Assembly: GCA_016783135.1 (NCBI GenBank)
Contig: JADHXC010000005.1
Coordinates: forward strand, 1 to 64,000
Reading direction: 5' to 3'
DNA: 64,000 bases
DNA from: Dehalococcoidales bacterium
GTDB taxonomy: Bacteria > Chloroflexota > Dehalococcoidia > Dehalococcoidales > Fen-1064
The position numbers and the translations under genes are program-made. Every line of letters begins with the position of its first letter. Positions within the stretch are counted from its first letter, which is position 1. Shown piece by piece: positions 1 through 7,878 of the stretch. The notes under the pieces were generated by a model that was not told the origin of the DNA, did no database searches, and saw nothing but the letters and a program-made list of their open reading frames with translations.

Positions 1-41
1 GGATTTTAAGTCCGCTGCGTATGCCGTTCCGCCACCCCGGC
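1..41 (-). tRNA. tRNA-Leu (anticodon TAA), partial
   Basis: Read on the minus strand this is the 5' half of a tRNA: acceptor strand GCCGGGG, then TG, a D-arm beginning GCGG, and an anticodon arm GCGGA-CTTAAAA-TCC. The loop CTTAAAA gives anticodon TAA, so leucine. The variable arm, T-arm and 3' end lie before the window start. The next tRNA upstream in transcription order, tRNA-Cys, is about 60 bases away, so the two are probably a small tRNA cluster. Confidence 0.85.
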
Positions 42-104
42 GTGGATACGGCTATTCTACTGCCTTACCGGGTGCATTTCAACAGAGAGGGTCGGAAAAA
101 GAAA

Positions 105-180
105 TGGAGGCGACGGGCGGATTCGAACCGCCGAATAGAGGTTTTGCAGACCCCCGCCTTAACCACTTGGCTACGTCGCC
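105..180 (-). tRNA. tRNA-Cys (anticodon GCA)
   Basis: The minus strand folds as a complete cloverleaf: acceptor GGCGACG pairs with CGTCGCC, the anticodon loop CTGCAAA carries GCA, and the T-loop reads TTCGAAT. The discriminator is T and an encoded CCA follows, so the 3' end is at 105. It precedes the partial tRNA-Leu on the same strand. Confidence 0.95.
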
Positions 181-186
181 CCACCA

Positions 187-243
187 ACCGCTGAACGGTC
201 CACCGACCGCCGAACGGTCGACCGATCGCTGAACGGTCGGCAC
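187..243. repeat. Three-unit 19-bp tandem repeat beside tRNA-Cys
   Basis: Three consecutive 19-base units share the core CGAACGGTC or TGAACGGTC, starting at 187, 206 and 225. Each unit contains an ACCG...CGGT inverted core. The array lies immediately upstream of tRNA-Cys (minus strand), where its promoter would be expected. Function unknown. Confidence 0.7.
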
Positions 244-291
244 ACACCCTATATTGTAGCGCCCCGTGTTACCTGACGCAAGCCGACGCCG

Positions 292-1272
292 CTATGCCCC
301 GGCCACAAAACCGGCAAGCCTCTTCTCTATGATTTCACACGCACCCGTGATTATGCCGTCGATGACTTCCTTCACCGTGGGGATGTCATGGATGAGGCCC
401 ACCACCTGCCCGCACTCGACCAGGCCCGCTTCAAGCTCGCCGTCGAAGTAGGCCCTGGTGGAATTCTGTCCACTGGTGACGGTCAGAAGCTCCTCCAGCG
501 TAGCGCCGCGACTCTCCATTTCCTGGACCTTGAGCGCCGGTCCATTCCTTAGATTGCGCGATGGTGCGCGGATGGAGCGCTGGGTAATCAGGGTATCCGT
601 CTCCCTGGAGTTGAGCAGCCATTCCTTGTATTTGGGATGGGCCGGACATTCCCGGGTGGCCATGAAACGTGTCCCCATCAGGACACCATCGGCACCGAGG
701 GCCAGGGCAGAGACAAAGCCTCCGGCATCGGCGAAGCCCCCGCCGGCAATGACCGGTATCTTCACCGCCGCCACCGTGGCCGGTACCAACACCAGGGAAC
801 CGGTATCATCCGGCCCGGGGTGGCCGCCGCACTCGTAGCCGATTATGGAGACGGCGTCGCAGCCGACCAATTCCGCCGTCTCGGCAAACCTTACGCCGCC
901 GGGTGCCTTGTGGATGACTATCACCTTGCCCTGCTTGAACTGCTTCATGTAGGGCTCAGGGCTGCGCCCTGAGGTCTCCACAATCCGCACGCCCTCTTCA
1001 ATGACTACGTTGATGTACTCCTCGGTATCTACCGGCCGTGCCGCCGGAGACAGGTTGATGTTCACGCCGAAGGGTTTATCCGTCAGGCTTTTCGTCCTCC
1101 GCAGTTCATCCCGCAGCCCTTCCTTTGTCGCGTGGTCCGCCGAGGTGATTATGCCCAGACCGCCGGCATTGGAGACGGCGGCGGCCAGTTCCGCCCGTGA
1201 GAGGTGGACCATTCCCCCCTGCACTATCGGATACTCGATTCCCAGTAACTCCGTGATTCTCGTTTTGAACAT
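292..1272 (-). CDS. Nitronate monooxygenase family flavoprotein
   Basis: The 326-residue product is an FMN TIM barrel of the nitronate monooxygenase / FabK superfamily. It starts with the family signature 'GIEYPIVQGGM', and has the phosphate-binding segment 'PVIAGGGFADAGG' with 'LGADGVLMGTRF' around residues 180-210. Family members oxidise alkyl nitronates or act as enoyl-ACP reductases; the substrate cannot be read from sequence. The ORF extends 12 codons further upstream, but the family N-terminus (MFKTRITELLG) and purine-rich bases just before the ATG favour 1272. A paralogue lies at 32877-33977. It appears monocistronic. Confidence 0.88.
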   Translation of the reverse strand: MFKTRITELLGIEYPIVQGGMVHLSRAELAAAVSNAGGLGIITSADHATKEGLRDELRRTKSLTDKPFGVNINLSPAARPVDTEEYINVVIEEGVRIVETSGRSPEPYMKQFKQGKVIVIHKAPGGVRFAETAELVGCDAVSIIGYECGGHPGPDDTGSLVLVPATVAAVKIPVIAGGGFADAGGFVSALALGADGVLMGTRFMATRECPAHPKYKEWLLNSRETDTLITQRSIRAPSRNLRNGPALKVQEMESRGATLEELLTVTSGQNSTRAYFDGELEAGLVECGQVVGLIHDIPTVKEVIDGIITGACEIIEKRLAGFVAGA

Positions 1273-1397
1273 TCTCCGGCTAGCCCCTTTCCGCAGTTCA
1301 TTCTGCACACCAGCGCATTATAGCAACTGCCGTATGAAGCAGACAAGTAAAACCGGCCCACCTGGCTCCGGTAAGGACCATCAAGGACCTACTCTCT

Positions 1398-1425
1398 TTG
1401 CTCCGTGTGCGTTATGGTGTATAGT
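1398..1425 (+). promoter_or_regulatory. Possible sigma70-type promoter for the DUF4349 lipoprotein gene
   Basis: TTGCTC at 1398 and TATAGT at 1420 are separated by 16 bases and lie about 40 bases before the lipoprotein ATG. The -35 match is partial. Confidence 0.35.
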
Positions 1426-1465
1426 ACGGTGGCATTGGGACAATAGAATAGAAAGGAGGCTTCTT

Positions 1466-2671
1466 ATGAAGATACTGAAGGTGATAACAGGGTTGTTGCT
1501 GGTGGTGGCTATGCTGGTGCCTGTTTCCTGCGCTAAAGCACCGGCGGTGTATGAAGAGAGTATGAGCGGTACCTCGTATGTAACCGTGGAAACGACAGCA
1601 AGGAAAGAATCGGTACGACCAGCACCGGAGATTACTCTGGTGATACCACCAGCATCCCAGGGAGACTGGGCAGGAGAAAATACGACACCATCCTCAACAC
1701 CACCAGCAGAGTATGGGGAGCTCGTGAGCGGTGACGTCGGCCAGGCCTGGGCTACTGAGCGCATGATAGTCCGCACCGGGGATGTGTGGCTGGTAGTAAA
1801 TAGTGTCCCTGTTGTCATAGACCAGATTACCGGGATGGCTGATGGCTTCAACGGGTATGTGGTTTCTTCGGGAGTGTGGAAGGAAGGAGAGAGACTGGTC
1901 GGGAATATTGCCGTTCGTGTGCCTGCCGAGCATTTTGATGATGCTATCAGGGCGCTGCGCGGGATGGCGGTTGAGGTAACCTATGAGAGCACGTCCAGTA
2001 AGGACGTGACCGAGGAGTATGTCGACCTGAGCGCCGAGTTGAAAAACCTGGAAGCAACCGAAGAGCAGTACCTCAGGCTGATGGAGAAGGCGGAAGAAGT
2101 AGACGATATGCTTTCTATCCAGAGAGAACTCTCCAGGACAAGGGGCGAAATCGAGCAGACGAAGGGCCGTATGCAATACCTGGAGCGAACTTCGGCCACA
2201 TCGCTTATCGAGGTACGTCTGGAACAGTCCAGTCTTGGTGTTGAATTTACTGCTAACAAGAGGAGGGGGCTTAAGGAAGGCGAGAATATCCGGTTTACTG
2301 TCGGCCAGATTACGGGCGGTTTTCCTCCCTATAGCTATGAGTGGGACTTTGGTGATGGAGATATCAGCACGGAGGAGACTCCAACCCACGCATATAGAGT
2401 TGACGGAAACTACACCGTCTCCCTCACGGTGACCGACGACCGGGGTAATGCAGCAACTGAAATCAGAAGCGACTATATCACTGTTATCCCCGGCTGGAGC
2501 CCCGGTAGTATTGCCAGAGGGGCCTGGGATGGCATGGTTACCTTCGGTCATGTGCTGGCGAACATATTCATCTGGATTGGCATTTTCAGCCCTGTCTGGA
2601 TAGTCATCGGTGGTATAGTCTACTGGTGGCGGCGGCACCGCAGGAAGAAGAGAGCAGAGAAAGAAAGTTAA
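1466..2671 (+). CDS. DUF4349 lipoprotein with PKD domain and C-terminal membrane anchor
   Basis: The track ORF begins at 1001, but the real start is the ATG at 1466, six bases after AAAGGAGG; it encodes a lipoprotein signal ending LVPVSC (Cys about residue 22). The 401-residue product has a low-complexity linker, a DUF4349 region with a predicted coiled coil ('SAELKNLEATEEQYLRLMEK', 'RGEIEQTKGRMQYLE'), a PKD-type beta domain with 'YSYEWDFGDGD' and 'VDGNYTVSLTV', then a transmembrane helix and a basic tail. DUF4349 proteins are exported and of unknown function; PKD domains usually mediate extracellular protein or glycan contacts. The combination suggests an envelope-anchored surface protein. 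Confidence 0.85.
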   Translation: MKILKVITGLLLVVAMLVPVSCAKAPAVYEESMSGTSYVTVETTARKESVRPAPEITLVIPPASQGDWAGENTTPSSTPPAEYGELVSGDVGQAWATERMIVRTGDVWLVVNSVPVVIDQITGMADGFNGYVVSSGVWKEGERLVGNIAVRVPAEHFDDAIRALRGMAVEVTYESTSSKDVTEEYVDLSAELKNLEATEEQYLRLMEKAEEVDDMLSIQRELSRTRGEIEQTKGRMQYLERTSATSLIEVRLEQSSLGVEFTANKRRGLKEGENIRFTVGQITGGFPPYSYEWDFGDGDISTEETPTHAYRVDGNYTVSLTVTDDRGNAATEIRSDYITVIPGWSPGSIARGAWDGMVTFGHVLANIFIWIGIFSPVWIVIGGIVYWWRRHRRKKRAEKES

Positions 2672-2763
2672 GGTGAAGCGGGTTGGACATTCTCCGCACT
2701 TGATTGGGTGAACAGCCTTATGCTACGTTTAGAGACAACTGTGCATGTGAAAGGAGACCGAAC

Positions 2764-3495
2764 GTGGGCATTGTCGATTTCTCACTGGATGGCAAGGTAG
2801 CACTGGTAACCGGCGGCAGCCGTGGCATTGGGCGGGTGATTGCCCTGGCATTCGCCGAGGCCGGCGCGGATGTAGCCGTCAGCAGCAGGAAGCTCCCCGA
2901 TTTGGAGGCAGTGGCCGAAGAAATCAGGGCCACGGGAAGGAAGGGGCTGGCAGTCTCCTCCCACATCGCCAAGCCGGAGGAGTCAAAGAACCTGGTGGAG
3001 ACAGTACAGAAGGAGTTTGGCCGGATAGACATCCTGGTGAACAACGCCGGCACGAACCCCTATCTGGGACCCCTGATTGATGCCGAGGAATGGGTCTGGG
3101 ATGTGACTATGAACGTCAATCTCAAGGGGCCGTTCATACTCGGCCAGATGGCAGCCAGGGTAATGAGAGACCAGGGGGGCGGTAATATCATCAATATCGT
3201 CTCCACGGCCGGTATAAATCCAAGCATGCTCCACATCTACAGCGTGACCAAAGCGGCACTCATCATGCTGACCAGGGTGATGGCAATGGAATGGGGCAAG
3301 CACAACATACGGGCCAACGCTATCGCCCCGGGGATGATAAAGACACGGTTCAGCGAAGCACTGTGGAAGGGGACACCCGCCGAAGACAAGCTAGCCATGC
3401 CTGAGGATATCGCCGGAGCCGCCCTTTACCTGGCATCGGACGCCTCCAGGTACGTCAACGGGGAGACCGTCGTTATCAGTGGTGCGGGGGGCTAG
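2764..3495 (+). CDS. Short-chain dehydrogenase/reductase
   Basis: A classical SDR of 243 residues. The Rossmann motif is 'TGGSRGIG' near residue 16, followed by 'NNAG' and the catalytic Ser with 'YSVTK' (Tyr-x3-Lys). The C-terminus has the usual 'PEDIAGAALYLASD' and 'VNGETVVISGAGG'. I chose the GTG at 2764 because GGAG sits seven bases upstream; the track start at 2704 adds 20 non-homologous residues. The substrate-binding loop after 'PGMIKT' looks shorter than usual. The closest general type is FabG-like/glucose dehydrogenase-like; the substrate is not inferable. Confidence 0.88.
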   Translation: MGIVDFSLDGKVALVTGGSRGIGRVIALAFAEAGADVAVSSRKLPDLEAVAEEIRATGRKGLAVSSHIAKPEESKNLVETVQKEFGRIDILVNNAGTNPYLGPLIDAEEWVWDVTMNVNLKGPFILGQMAARVMRDQGGGNIINIVSTAGINPSMLHIYSVTKAALIMLTRVMAMEWGKHNIRANAIAPGMIKTRFSEALWKGTPAEDKLAMPEDIAGAALYLASDASRYVNGETVVISGAGG

Positions 3496-3561
3496 ACAGG
3501 GAGGACCCCGACATCAACAGCGATACCTGCCGGTCGATGCACTTACACAGGCAAGCCCGGA

Positions 3562-3777
3562 CTAATCATATGAGTCGCCGCTGTGACCGACCGAAACGGC
3601 GATGCTTGCCAGGAACAGAAGAGCCGCCAGCCCCCAGAAGAAGGCGGTGGTGGCGGCAATCGGTCCGATGGCTTCTTCGGTCTTGATGAAGGTTGGCAGC
3701 AGGTCCAGCGCGGTGACGATGCCCAGCAGACTACAGATTCCACCGGCCAGACCAAGTACCAGGGTCAGTATTGCCAT
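3562..3777 (-). CDS. Small two-helix membrane protein, unknown
   Basis: A 71-residue protein with two hydrophobic helices (residues about 2-22 and 38-62) joined by a short polar segment containing 'FIKTEEAIGP'. The ATG is preceded by GAGAGG at a normal distance. Overlapping ORFs in other frames have no such ribosome site. No family recognised. It lies between a plus-strand SDR and a plus-strand radical SAM gene, on the opposite strand to both. Confidence 0.6.
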   Translation of the reverse strand: MAILTLVLGLAGGICSLLGIVTALDLLPTFIKTEEAIGPIAATTAFFWGLAALLFLASIAVSVGHSGDSYD

Positions 3778-3847
3778 GCTACTACCTCTCTCACGTATTC
3801 AATAAGCTCCGGGTGCTCTTGCGCTGTATTTTATGCCATGCTTGCCT

Positions 3848-3853
3848 TATAAT
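3848..3853 (+). promoter_or_regulatory. -10 box for the radical SAM/pncC pair
   Basis: A perfect TATAAT lies 35 bases before the radical SAM ATG. A candidate -35 (TGTATT at 3825) is weak at 17-base spacing. Confidence 0.4.
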
Positions 3854-3888
3854 CAATCCATAACCAGTATACGGAGTGACAGCACACG

Positions 3889-5034
3889 ATGGAAGATGCT
3901 TTTGAACTGGGGCCATTCAGACCACCGAGCGAGGCTTTCTCCCTGCTCCTCAGGCTGACCCGTAACTGTCCCTGGAACCGGTGCCGCTTCTGCGGCATGT
4001 ACAAAGGGCAGAGATTCGAGCTGCGGTCTGTGGAAGATATCAAGCAGGACATAGAGGCGGTCAGGAGAATCTACGACCGGATAATCGAGTTGGCCTGGAG
4101 TTCCGGATACGGCGGCAGACTGAAGGACGCGGCACGTATGATACTGAATAAACCGCCGGACCAGTCTTTCTACAATGTCGGCCTCTGGCTCTACGGTGGC
4201 GGGCAGAACGTCTTCCTGCAGGACGCTAACAGCATTATCATGCGCACCCATGAACTGGTAGAGGTACTCCATTTCCTGAAGGAGACCTTCCCCGAAGTCA
4301 ACCGCATCACCAGCTACGGCCGGTCTAAAACAGCGGCAAAGAAGACCCTTGAGGAACTCGTCGAAATTCGTGAGGCGGGACTTTCCCGACTGCACATCGG
4401 GCTGGAGTCCGGCAGCGATACCGTCCTCAAGCTCATGGACAAGGGGGTGACCGCTGCCGAGCATATCACCGGGGGCAGGAAGGTGGTCGAGTCCGGGATA
4501 TCGCTCTCGGAATATGTCCTCCTCGGGCTGGGGGGCCGGGGGCTGTGGCGGGAGCACGCCATCGAGACCGCCCGCGTGCTCAGCGCGATAAACCCCAGCT
4601 TCATCCGCATCAGGACACTGAGCGTCCATCCGGCGCTGCCGATGTATGCCGATCTCGAAGACGGCAGCTTTATCCTCGAAAACGACGAAGAGATGGTCGA
4701 GGAACTGAGGCTGCTCGTCGAGAACCTGGACTGTGATTCCAACTTCGTCAGCGACCACATCAATAACCTGCTCCAGGGAGTAGAGGGTAAACTCCCCGAC
4801 GATAAAGAGAAGATGCTGGCGACCATCGAGCAGTTCCAGTCGCTGCCTCTCGAAGAGAGGCACAACTTCAGGATTGGCAGAAGGGCACGCATCTACCTGC
4901 ACGTCGACGACCTCAATGACGCCCGCAAGCACCAGGTGGTCGAGCAGATAATAGAGAAGCTCGGCGATGGCGACCACGATGGCGACCAGCAAATGATAGA
5001 TAGACTACTTGAGGGTTACTTCGTACCGCTATGA
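3889..5034 (+). CDS. Radical SAM protein
   Basis: A 381-residue protein with an N-terminal cluster motif C27-x4-C32-x2-C35 ('CPWNRCRFC'), one residue longer than the standard CX3CX2C but seen in other radical SAM groups. The TIM-barrel motifs 'RLHIGLESGSD' (about residue 165) and 'RIRTLSVHP' follow, as in Elp3/HemN-like B12-independent radical SAM enzymes. There is no second cluster motif. The C-terminal 100 residues are helical and acidic. It overlaps pncC by four bases (ATGA), so the two are translationally coupled. Substrate unknown. Confidence 0.85.
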   Translation: MEDAFELGPFRPPSEAFSLLLRLTRNCPWNRCRFCGMYKGQRFELRSVEDIKQDIEAVRRIYDRIIELAWSSGYGGRLKDAARMILNKPPDQSFYNVGLWLYGGGQNVFLQDANSIIMRTHELVEVLHFLKETFPEVNRITSYGRSKTAAKKTLEELVEIREAGLSRLHIGLESGSDTVLKLMDKGVTAAEHITGGRKVVESGISLSEYVLLGLGGRGLWREHAIETARVLSAINPSFIRIRTLSVHPALPMYADLEDGSFILENDEEMVEELRLLVENLDCDSNFVSDHINNLLQGVEGKLPDDKEKMLATIEQFQSLPLEERHNFRIGRRARIYLHVDDLNDARKHQVVEQIIEKLGDGDHDGDQQMIDRLLEGYFVPL

Positions 5035-5510
5035 GCAGCCTGGCAGGGGAGATAATCGACCTGCTCCGTCGCAAGGGCCTGACCCTGGGATTGGTAGAGT
5101 CCGCCACCGGCGGCCTGATTTCGCACCTGATAACCAATGTCCCCGGTAGCTCCGACGTCTACACGGGGTCGGTTACATCCTACAGCAACGATGCCAAGAC
5201 CAGGATTGTGGGCGTCAGTGCGGACAGCATCGAGCAGTACGGGGCAGTCAGCCCGCAGGTTGCCGGGGAAATGGCTCAGGGCGGCAGACGGGTGCTGAAC
5301 GTTGATATCTGTGTTGCCGATACCGGAATTGCCGGACCGGGCGGGGCGACCCCGGAGAAACCGGTAGGACTGTTCTACATCGGGTTGTCCCACAGGGGCG
5401 GCACCTTCAGCCGGAAGCACGTTTTCTCCGGAGACCGCGAGGCCAACAAGCACGCCGCCGCAGAAACTGCCCTCACCTGGGTGAAGGAGTACCTGGAAAG
5501 TCTGGGGTAG
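5031..5510 (+). CDS. pncC: Nicotinamide-nucleotide amidase (CinA C-terminal domain)
   Basis: A stand-alone CinA C-terminal domain of 159 residues, the form that deamidates nicotinamide mononucleotide to nicotinate mononucleotide in pyridine nucleotide salvage. The motif 'VESATGGLIS' replaces the common AESCTGG but keeps the catalytic Ser, and 'GIAGPGGATPEKPVG' is intact. The N-terminal MoCF-like domain of full CinA is absent. It overlaps the upstream radical SAM gene by ATGA. A repeat element begins 16 bases after its stop codon. Confidence 0.88.
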   Translation: MSSLAGEIIDLLRRKGLTLGLVESATGGLISHLITNVPGSSDVYTGSVTSYSNDAKTRIVGVSADSIEQYGAVSPQVAGEMAQGGRRVLNVDICVADTGIAGPGGATPEKPVGLFYIGLSHRGGTFSRKHVFSGDREANKHAAAETALTWVKEYLESLG

Positions 5511-5526
5511 GGCTTTCCCTTGGGCC

Positions 5527-5691
5527 TAGCAGGCTGCTCAAAAAAGGGAGTCCAGAGGGGCGAAGCCCCTTTGGCAGGGGTCTGGGGGTGTCCCCCAGAT
5601 ATAATCTTTTCCCCCTTCCTGGCCAGGAAGGGTAAGGCGGCCCATCTGGGCCGCACGGGGATAGTCGAAAGAGTTTCCCATCATCCTGCTA
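5527..5691. mobile_element. MITE-like element, copy A (short form)
   Basis: About 165 bases bounded by TA-GCAGG and CCTGC-TA. Beyond these, the ends form imperfect inverted repeats: TAGCAGGCTGCTCAAAAA on the left and TAGCAGGATGATGGGAAA read inward from the right. The interior contains 'GGGAGTCCAGAGGGG', the hairpin CTGGGGG-TG-TCCCCCAG and 'GTCGAAAGAGTTT', all shared with copy B at 19551-19696. There is no ORF. The right-end TA forms the stop codon of the neighbouring ABC permease. TA ends suggest mobilisation by an IS630/Tc1-like transposase, which is inference. Confidence 0.75.
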
Positions 5692-6417
5692 CGGCTCCCG
5701 CCAGCGCATCCGGGTGATTCCCAGGATATTGGTGGCCACCATGAAAACCAGCAGGACCACGACGGGAACCAGGACTGATGAGCCGCCGGTGAGCACTTCC
5801 CGGAAAGCCTGTCCCGCATGGGTGAACGGTGATACCCGCGCTACCCACTGCAGCCACTCCGGCAGCCTCTCGATGGGGTAGAAAATGGGTGACACCAGGA
5901 CCACCAGGATTCCCACCGTGCTGCTGAGCATATAGCCTGCCTGGGCGGTCCTGACGTGTGTAGCGATAAGGACGGCGAAACCGGGGAGAGCGAGTGCCGT
6001 CATGATAAGCAGGGGCAACAGCAGCGGTGACAGGTGAAAGTTCGCCCCGACGGCGGCAGCAACACCAAGCACGACCACTGCGGTCAGCATCGCCGTGAGG
6101 GCACTGGCAGTGGTGACACCGGTCACGTAGGACCCGGGGGACATGGGTGATGTCCGGAACAGCGTCATCTGCCCCTCGAACCGCTCCGAAACCATTAGCC
6201 CACCGGTGACGTTGACCGACTGCATGCCCACGGCAAATACGATGGCCCCTGCCAGTAGCTGCACCTCGACGTCCGGGGGTGGGGCAGTCATCAGACGCAG
6301 CATGATAAAGGTCGCCGAGGAAATCAGGCTGTTGATGACAAAGCCCTCCCAGTCCTTCAGGAAACGCCTGACCTCCATGCTGAATACCACGTAGGTATCA
6401 CGAAACCAGCGCGTCAT
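5689..6417 (-). CDS. ABC-2 type transporter permease
   Basis: A 242-residue membrane protein of the ABC-2 (DrrB-like) permease family, with about six hydrophobic segments including one near the N-terminus ('FVINSLISSATFIMLRL') and a last one near the C-terminus ('VLVPVVVLLVFMVATNILG'). 'SPIFYPIERLPEWLQWVARVSPFTHA' is the conserved pre-helix segment. I start at the ATG at 6417, six bases after AGAGG, rather than the TTG two codons earlier. It overlaps the ATPase gene by 20 bases. The coding sequence ends with a TAG made by the end of repeat copy A, so its original C-terminus may differ. Confidence 0.85.
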   Translation of the reverse strand: MTRWFRDTYVVFSMEVRRFLKDWEGFVINSLISSATFIMLRLMTAPPPDVEVQLLAGAIVFAVGMQSVNVTGGLMVSERFEGQMTLFRTSPMSPGSYVTGVTTASALTAMLTAVVVLGVAAAVGANFHLSPLLLPLLIMTALALPGFAVLIATHVRTAQAGYMLSSTVGILVVLVSPIFYPIERLPEWLQWVARVSPFTHAGQAFREVLTGGSSVLVPVVVLLVFMVATNILGITRMRWREP

Positions 6418-7315
6418 CCCCAACCTCTGAAGTCAGCGGTCTCCTGGTCAGCTCCAGGTAAATATCCTCGAGATTCGTCTTGGCGATATCGTACTCCTCC
6501 AACCCCAACTCAGCAATTCGTACGTGCAACTCATCAGTAGTCCGCCCGTAGATGGTGGTACGCTCGTTGGGATAGCCGCTGCCGGACAGGGTGTAGGTCA
6601 GCTTGTAACGATTGCCGATGCGGGCATGCAGTTCTTCCACGGTACCCATGTCGACCAGGCGTCCCTGCGACATGATGCCAACGCGCTCCGACAGGTGCTC
6701 CGCCTCCTCCATGTAGTGAGTTGTCAGGAGCACGGCGGCACCCTGGTGCTGGCAGCGGCGGATAAGGTCCCACACCTCGCGGCGCGAGAGCGGGTCAAGA
6801 CCGGTGGTCGGCTCATCCAGAATGACAGCCCGGGGCTGGCCAAGCATGGCGATTCCGACCAGCAGCTTGCGCTTGAGCCCTCCGGACAGGTCCATGGCTT
6901 CCTTATGGCGGTGCTCCTCCAGGTTGAGCTCCCGGATTAGCTCTTGCACACGGGACCGGAGTACCTGGCCGCTGAGACCCCGGATGCGACCGAAATAGGT
7001 GAGGTGTTGCTGCAGAGTCAGCCTCCCGAAAAGGCCGGCCTCCTGGGGAACGATACCCAGCAACTGGCGAGCTTCCCGCGGTCGCTTGATGACATCGATG
7101 CCGAAGACCCTCACCTCTCCACCGCTGGGCATAAGCTCACCGGTTACCTGGCGGACCAGTGTGGTTTTACCCGCGCCGTTCGGCCCCAGTAAACTGAAAA
7201 GCTCGCCCGGGGCCACCCGCAGGCTGACGTTGTCGTTGGCCAGCGGGCCGCGCCGGTACTGTTTGGAGAGGTTGACCACCTCAATGGCTGTTTCAAGGCT
7301 GGCAGAGTCTGTCAA
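6398..7315 (-). CDS. ABC transporter ATP-binding protein (DrrA-like)
   Basis: A 305-residue ATPase with Walker A 'GPNGAGKTT', signature 'LSGGLKRK', Walker B 'AVILDEPTTGLDP' and switch His in 'TTHYMEEAE'. The C-terminal 80 residues resemble the accessory domain of DrrA/CcmA-type ATPases. The start is a TTG with no clear ribosome site; no better upstream start exists. It pairs with the overlapping ABC-2 permease to form a probable exporter of drugs, lipids or glycans; direction and substrate are not readable. Confidence 0.88.
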   Translation of the reverse strand: MTDSASLETAIEVVNLSKQYRRGPLANDNVSLRVAPGELFSLLGPNGAGKTTLVRQVTGELMPSGGEVRVFGIDVIKRPREARQLLGIVPQEAGLFGRLTLQQHLTYFGRIRGLSGQVLRSRVQELIRELNLEEHRHKEAMDLSGGLKRKLLVGIAMLGQPRAVILDEPTTGLDPLSRREVWDLIRRCQHQGAAVLLTTHYMEEAEHLSERVGIMSQGRLVDMGTVEELHARIGNRYKLTYTLSGSGYPNERTTIYGRTTDELHVRIAELGLEEYDIAKTNLEDIYLELTRRPLTSEVGDDALVS

Positions 7316-7446
7316 TTGTCCGTCTGAAGTCTGTTATCCCACTAAAAGTCACTCTACCATAGCCACAGGCTGTTTACAAAGCTGCGCTGCCGTGCTATAT
7401 ACTGGGTAGCACAAACGAGCCGATTCCCGGCTCAAGGAGTAAGACT

Positions 7447-7878
7447 CTGGCCTCAGAACTTGCGGAAAGACACGTCGTTACCTGCTTTCTTGAGTCCGAC
7501 GGCGAAATCCTCCTGCTGCGGCGTAGCCAGAAGGTAGGCAGCTACCGCGGGCGCTGGGCCGGAGTCAGCGGCTACGTGGAGTCTACCCCGGATGAGCAGG
7601 CCCTGACCGAGATAGGGGAGGAAACCGGTCTTGAGCCGGAGGATGTTCACCTGCTCAAGAAAGGCAAGGTCCTCCGGGTGGATGGCGAGGGTCTCGGTGT
7701 CCGCTGGATGGTGCACCCCTATCTCTTCCACGTCAAGGACCGGGGCAAGATAAGGACGGACTGGGAGCATACCGGGGCGAAATGGATTGCCCCGCGGGAG
7801 ATAGGCGACTACCCCACCGTACCCCGATTGAAGGAGACCCTGGAGAGGGTCTTGCAGGCCCCGAAAGAGGAAGGTTAA
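7447..7878 (+). CDS. NUDIX hydrolase, apparent CTG start
   Basis: The track shows only 100 residues from an internal GTG, which would cut the first beta strands off the fold. The frame stays open upstream: 'HVVTCFLESDGEILLLRRSQKVGSYRGRWAGVSGYVE' is a normal NUDIX N-terminus. No ATG, GTG or TTG occurs in this part. A CTG at 7447 lies seven bases after AAGGAG, giving 143 residues. The NUDIX box is degenerate: 'SGYVESTPDEQ' then 'TEIGEETGL', where Thr replaces the usual Arg, but both metal-ligand Glu of EExG are present. Substrate unknown. The gene converges on a P-type ATPase, the two stops sharing TTAA. Confidence 0.75.
   Translation: MASELAERHVVTCFLESDGEILLLRRSQKVGSYRGRWAGVSGYVESTPDEQALTEIGEETGLEPEDVHLLKKGKVLRVDGEGLGVRWMVHPYLFHVKDRGKIRTDWEHTGAKWIAPREIGDYPTVPRLKETLERVLQAPKEEG

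Noticed and set aside
3853-4992. 379-residue minus-strand ORF
   Set aside because: Almost exact antisense mirror of the radical SAM gene; no ribosome site or recognisable domain.
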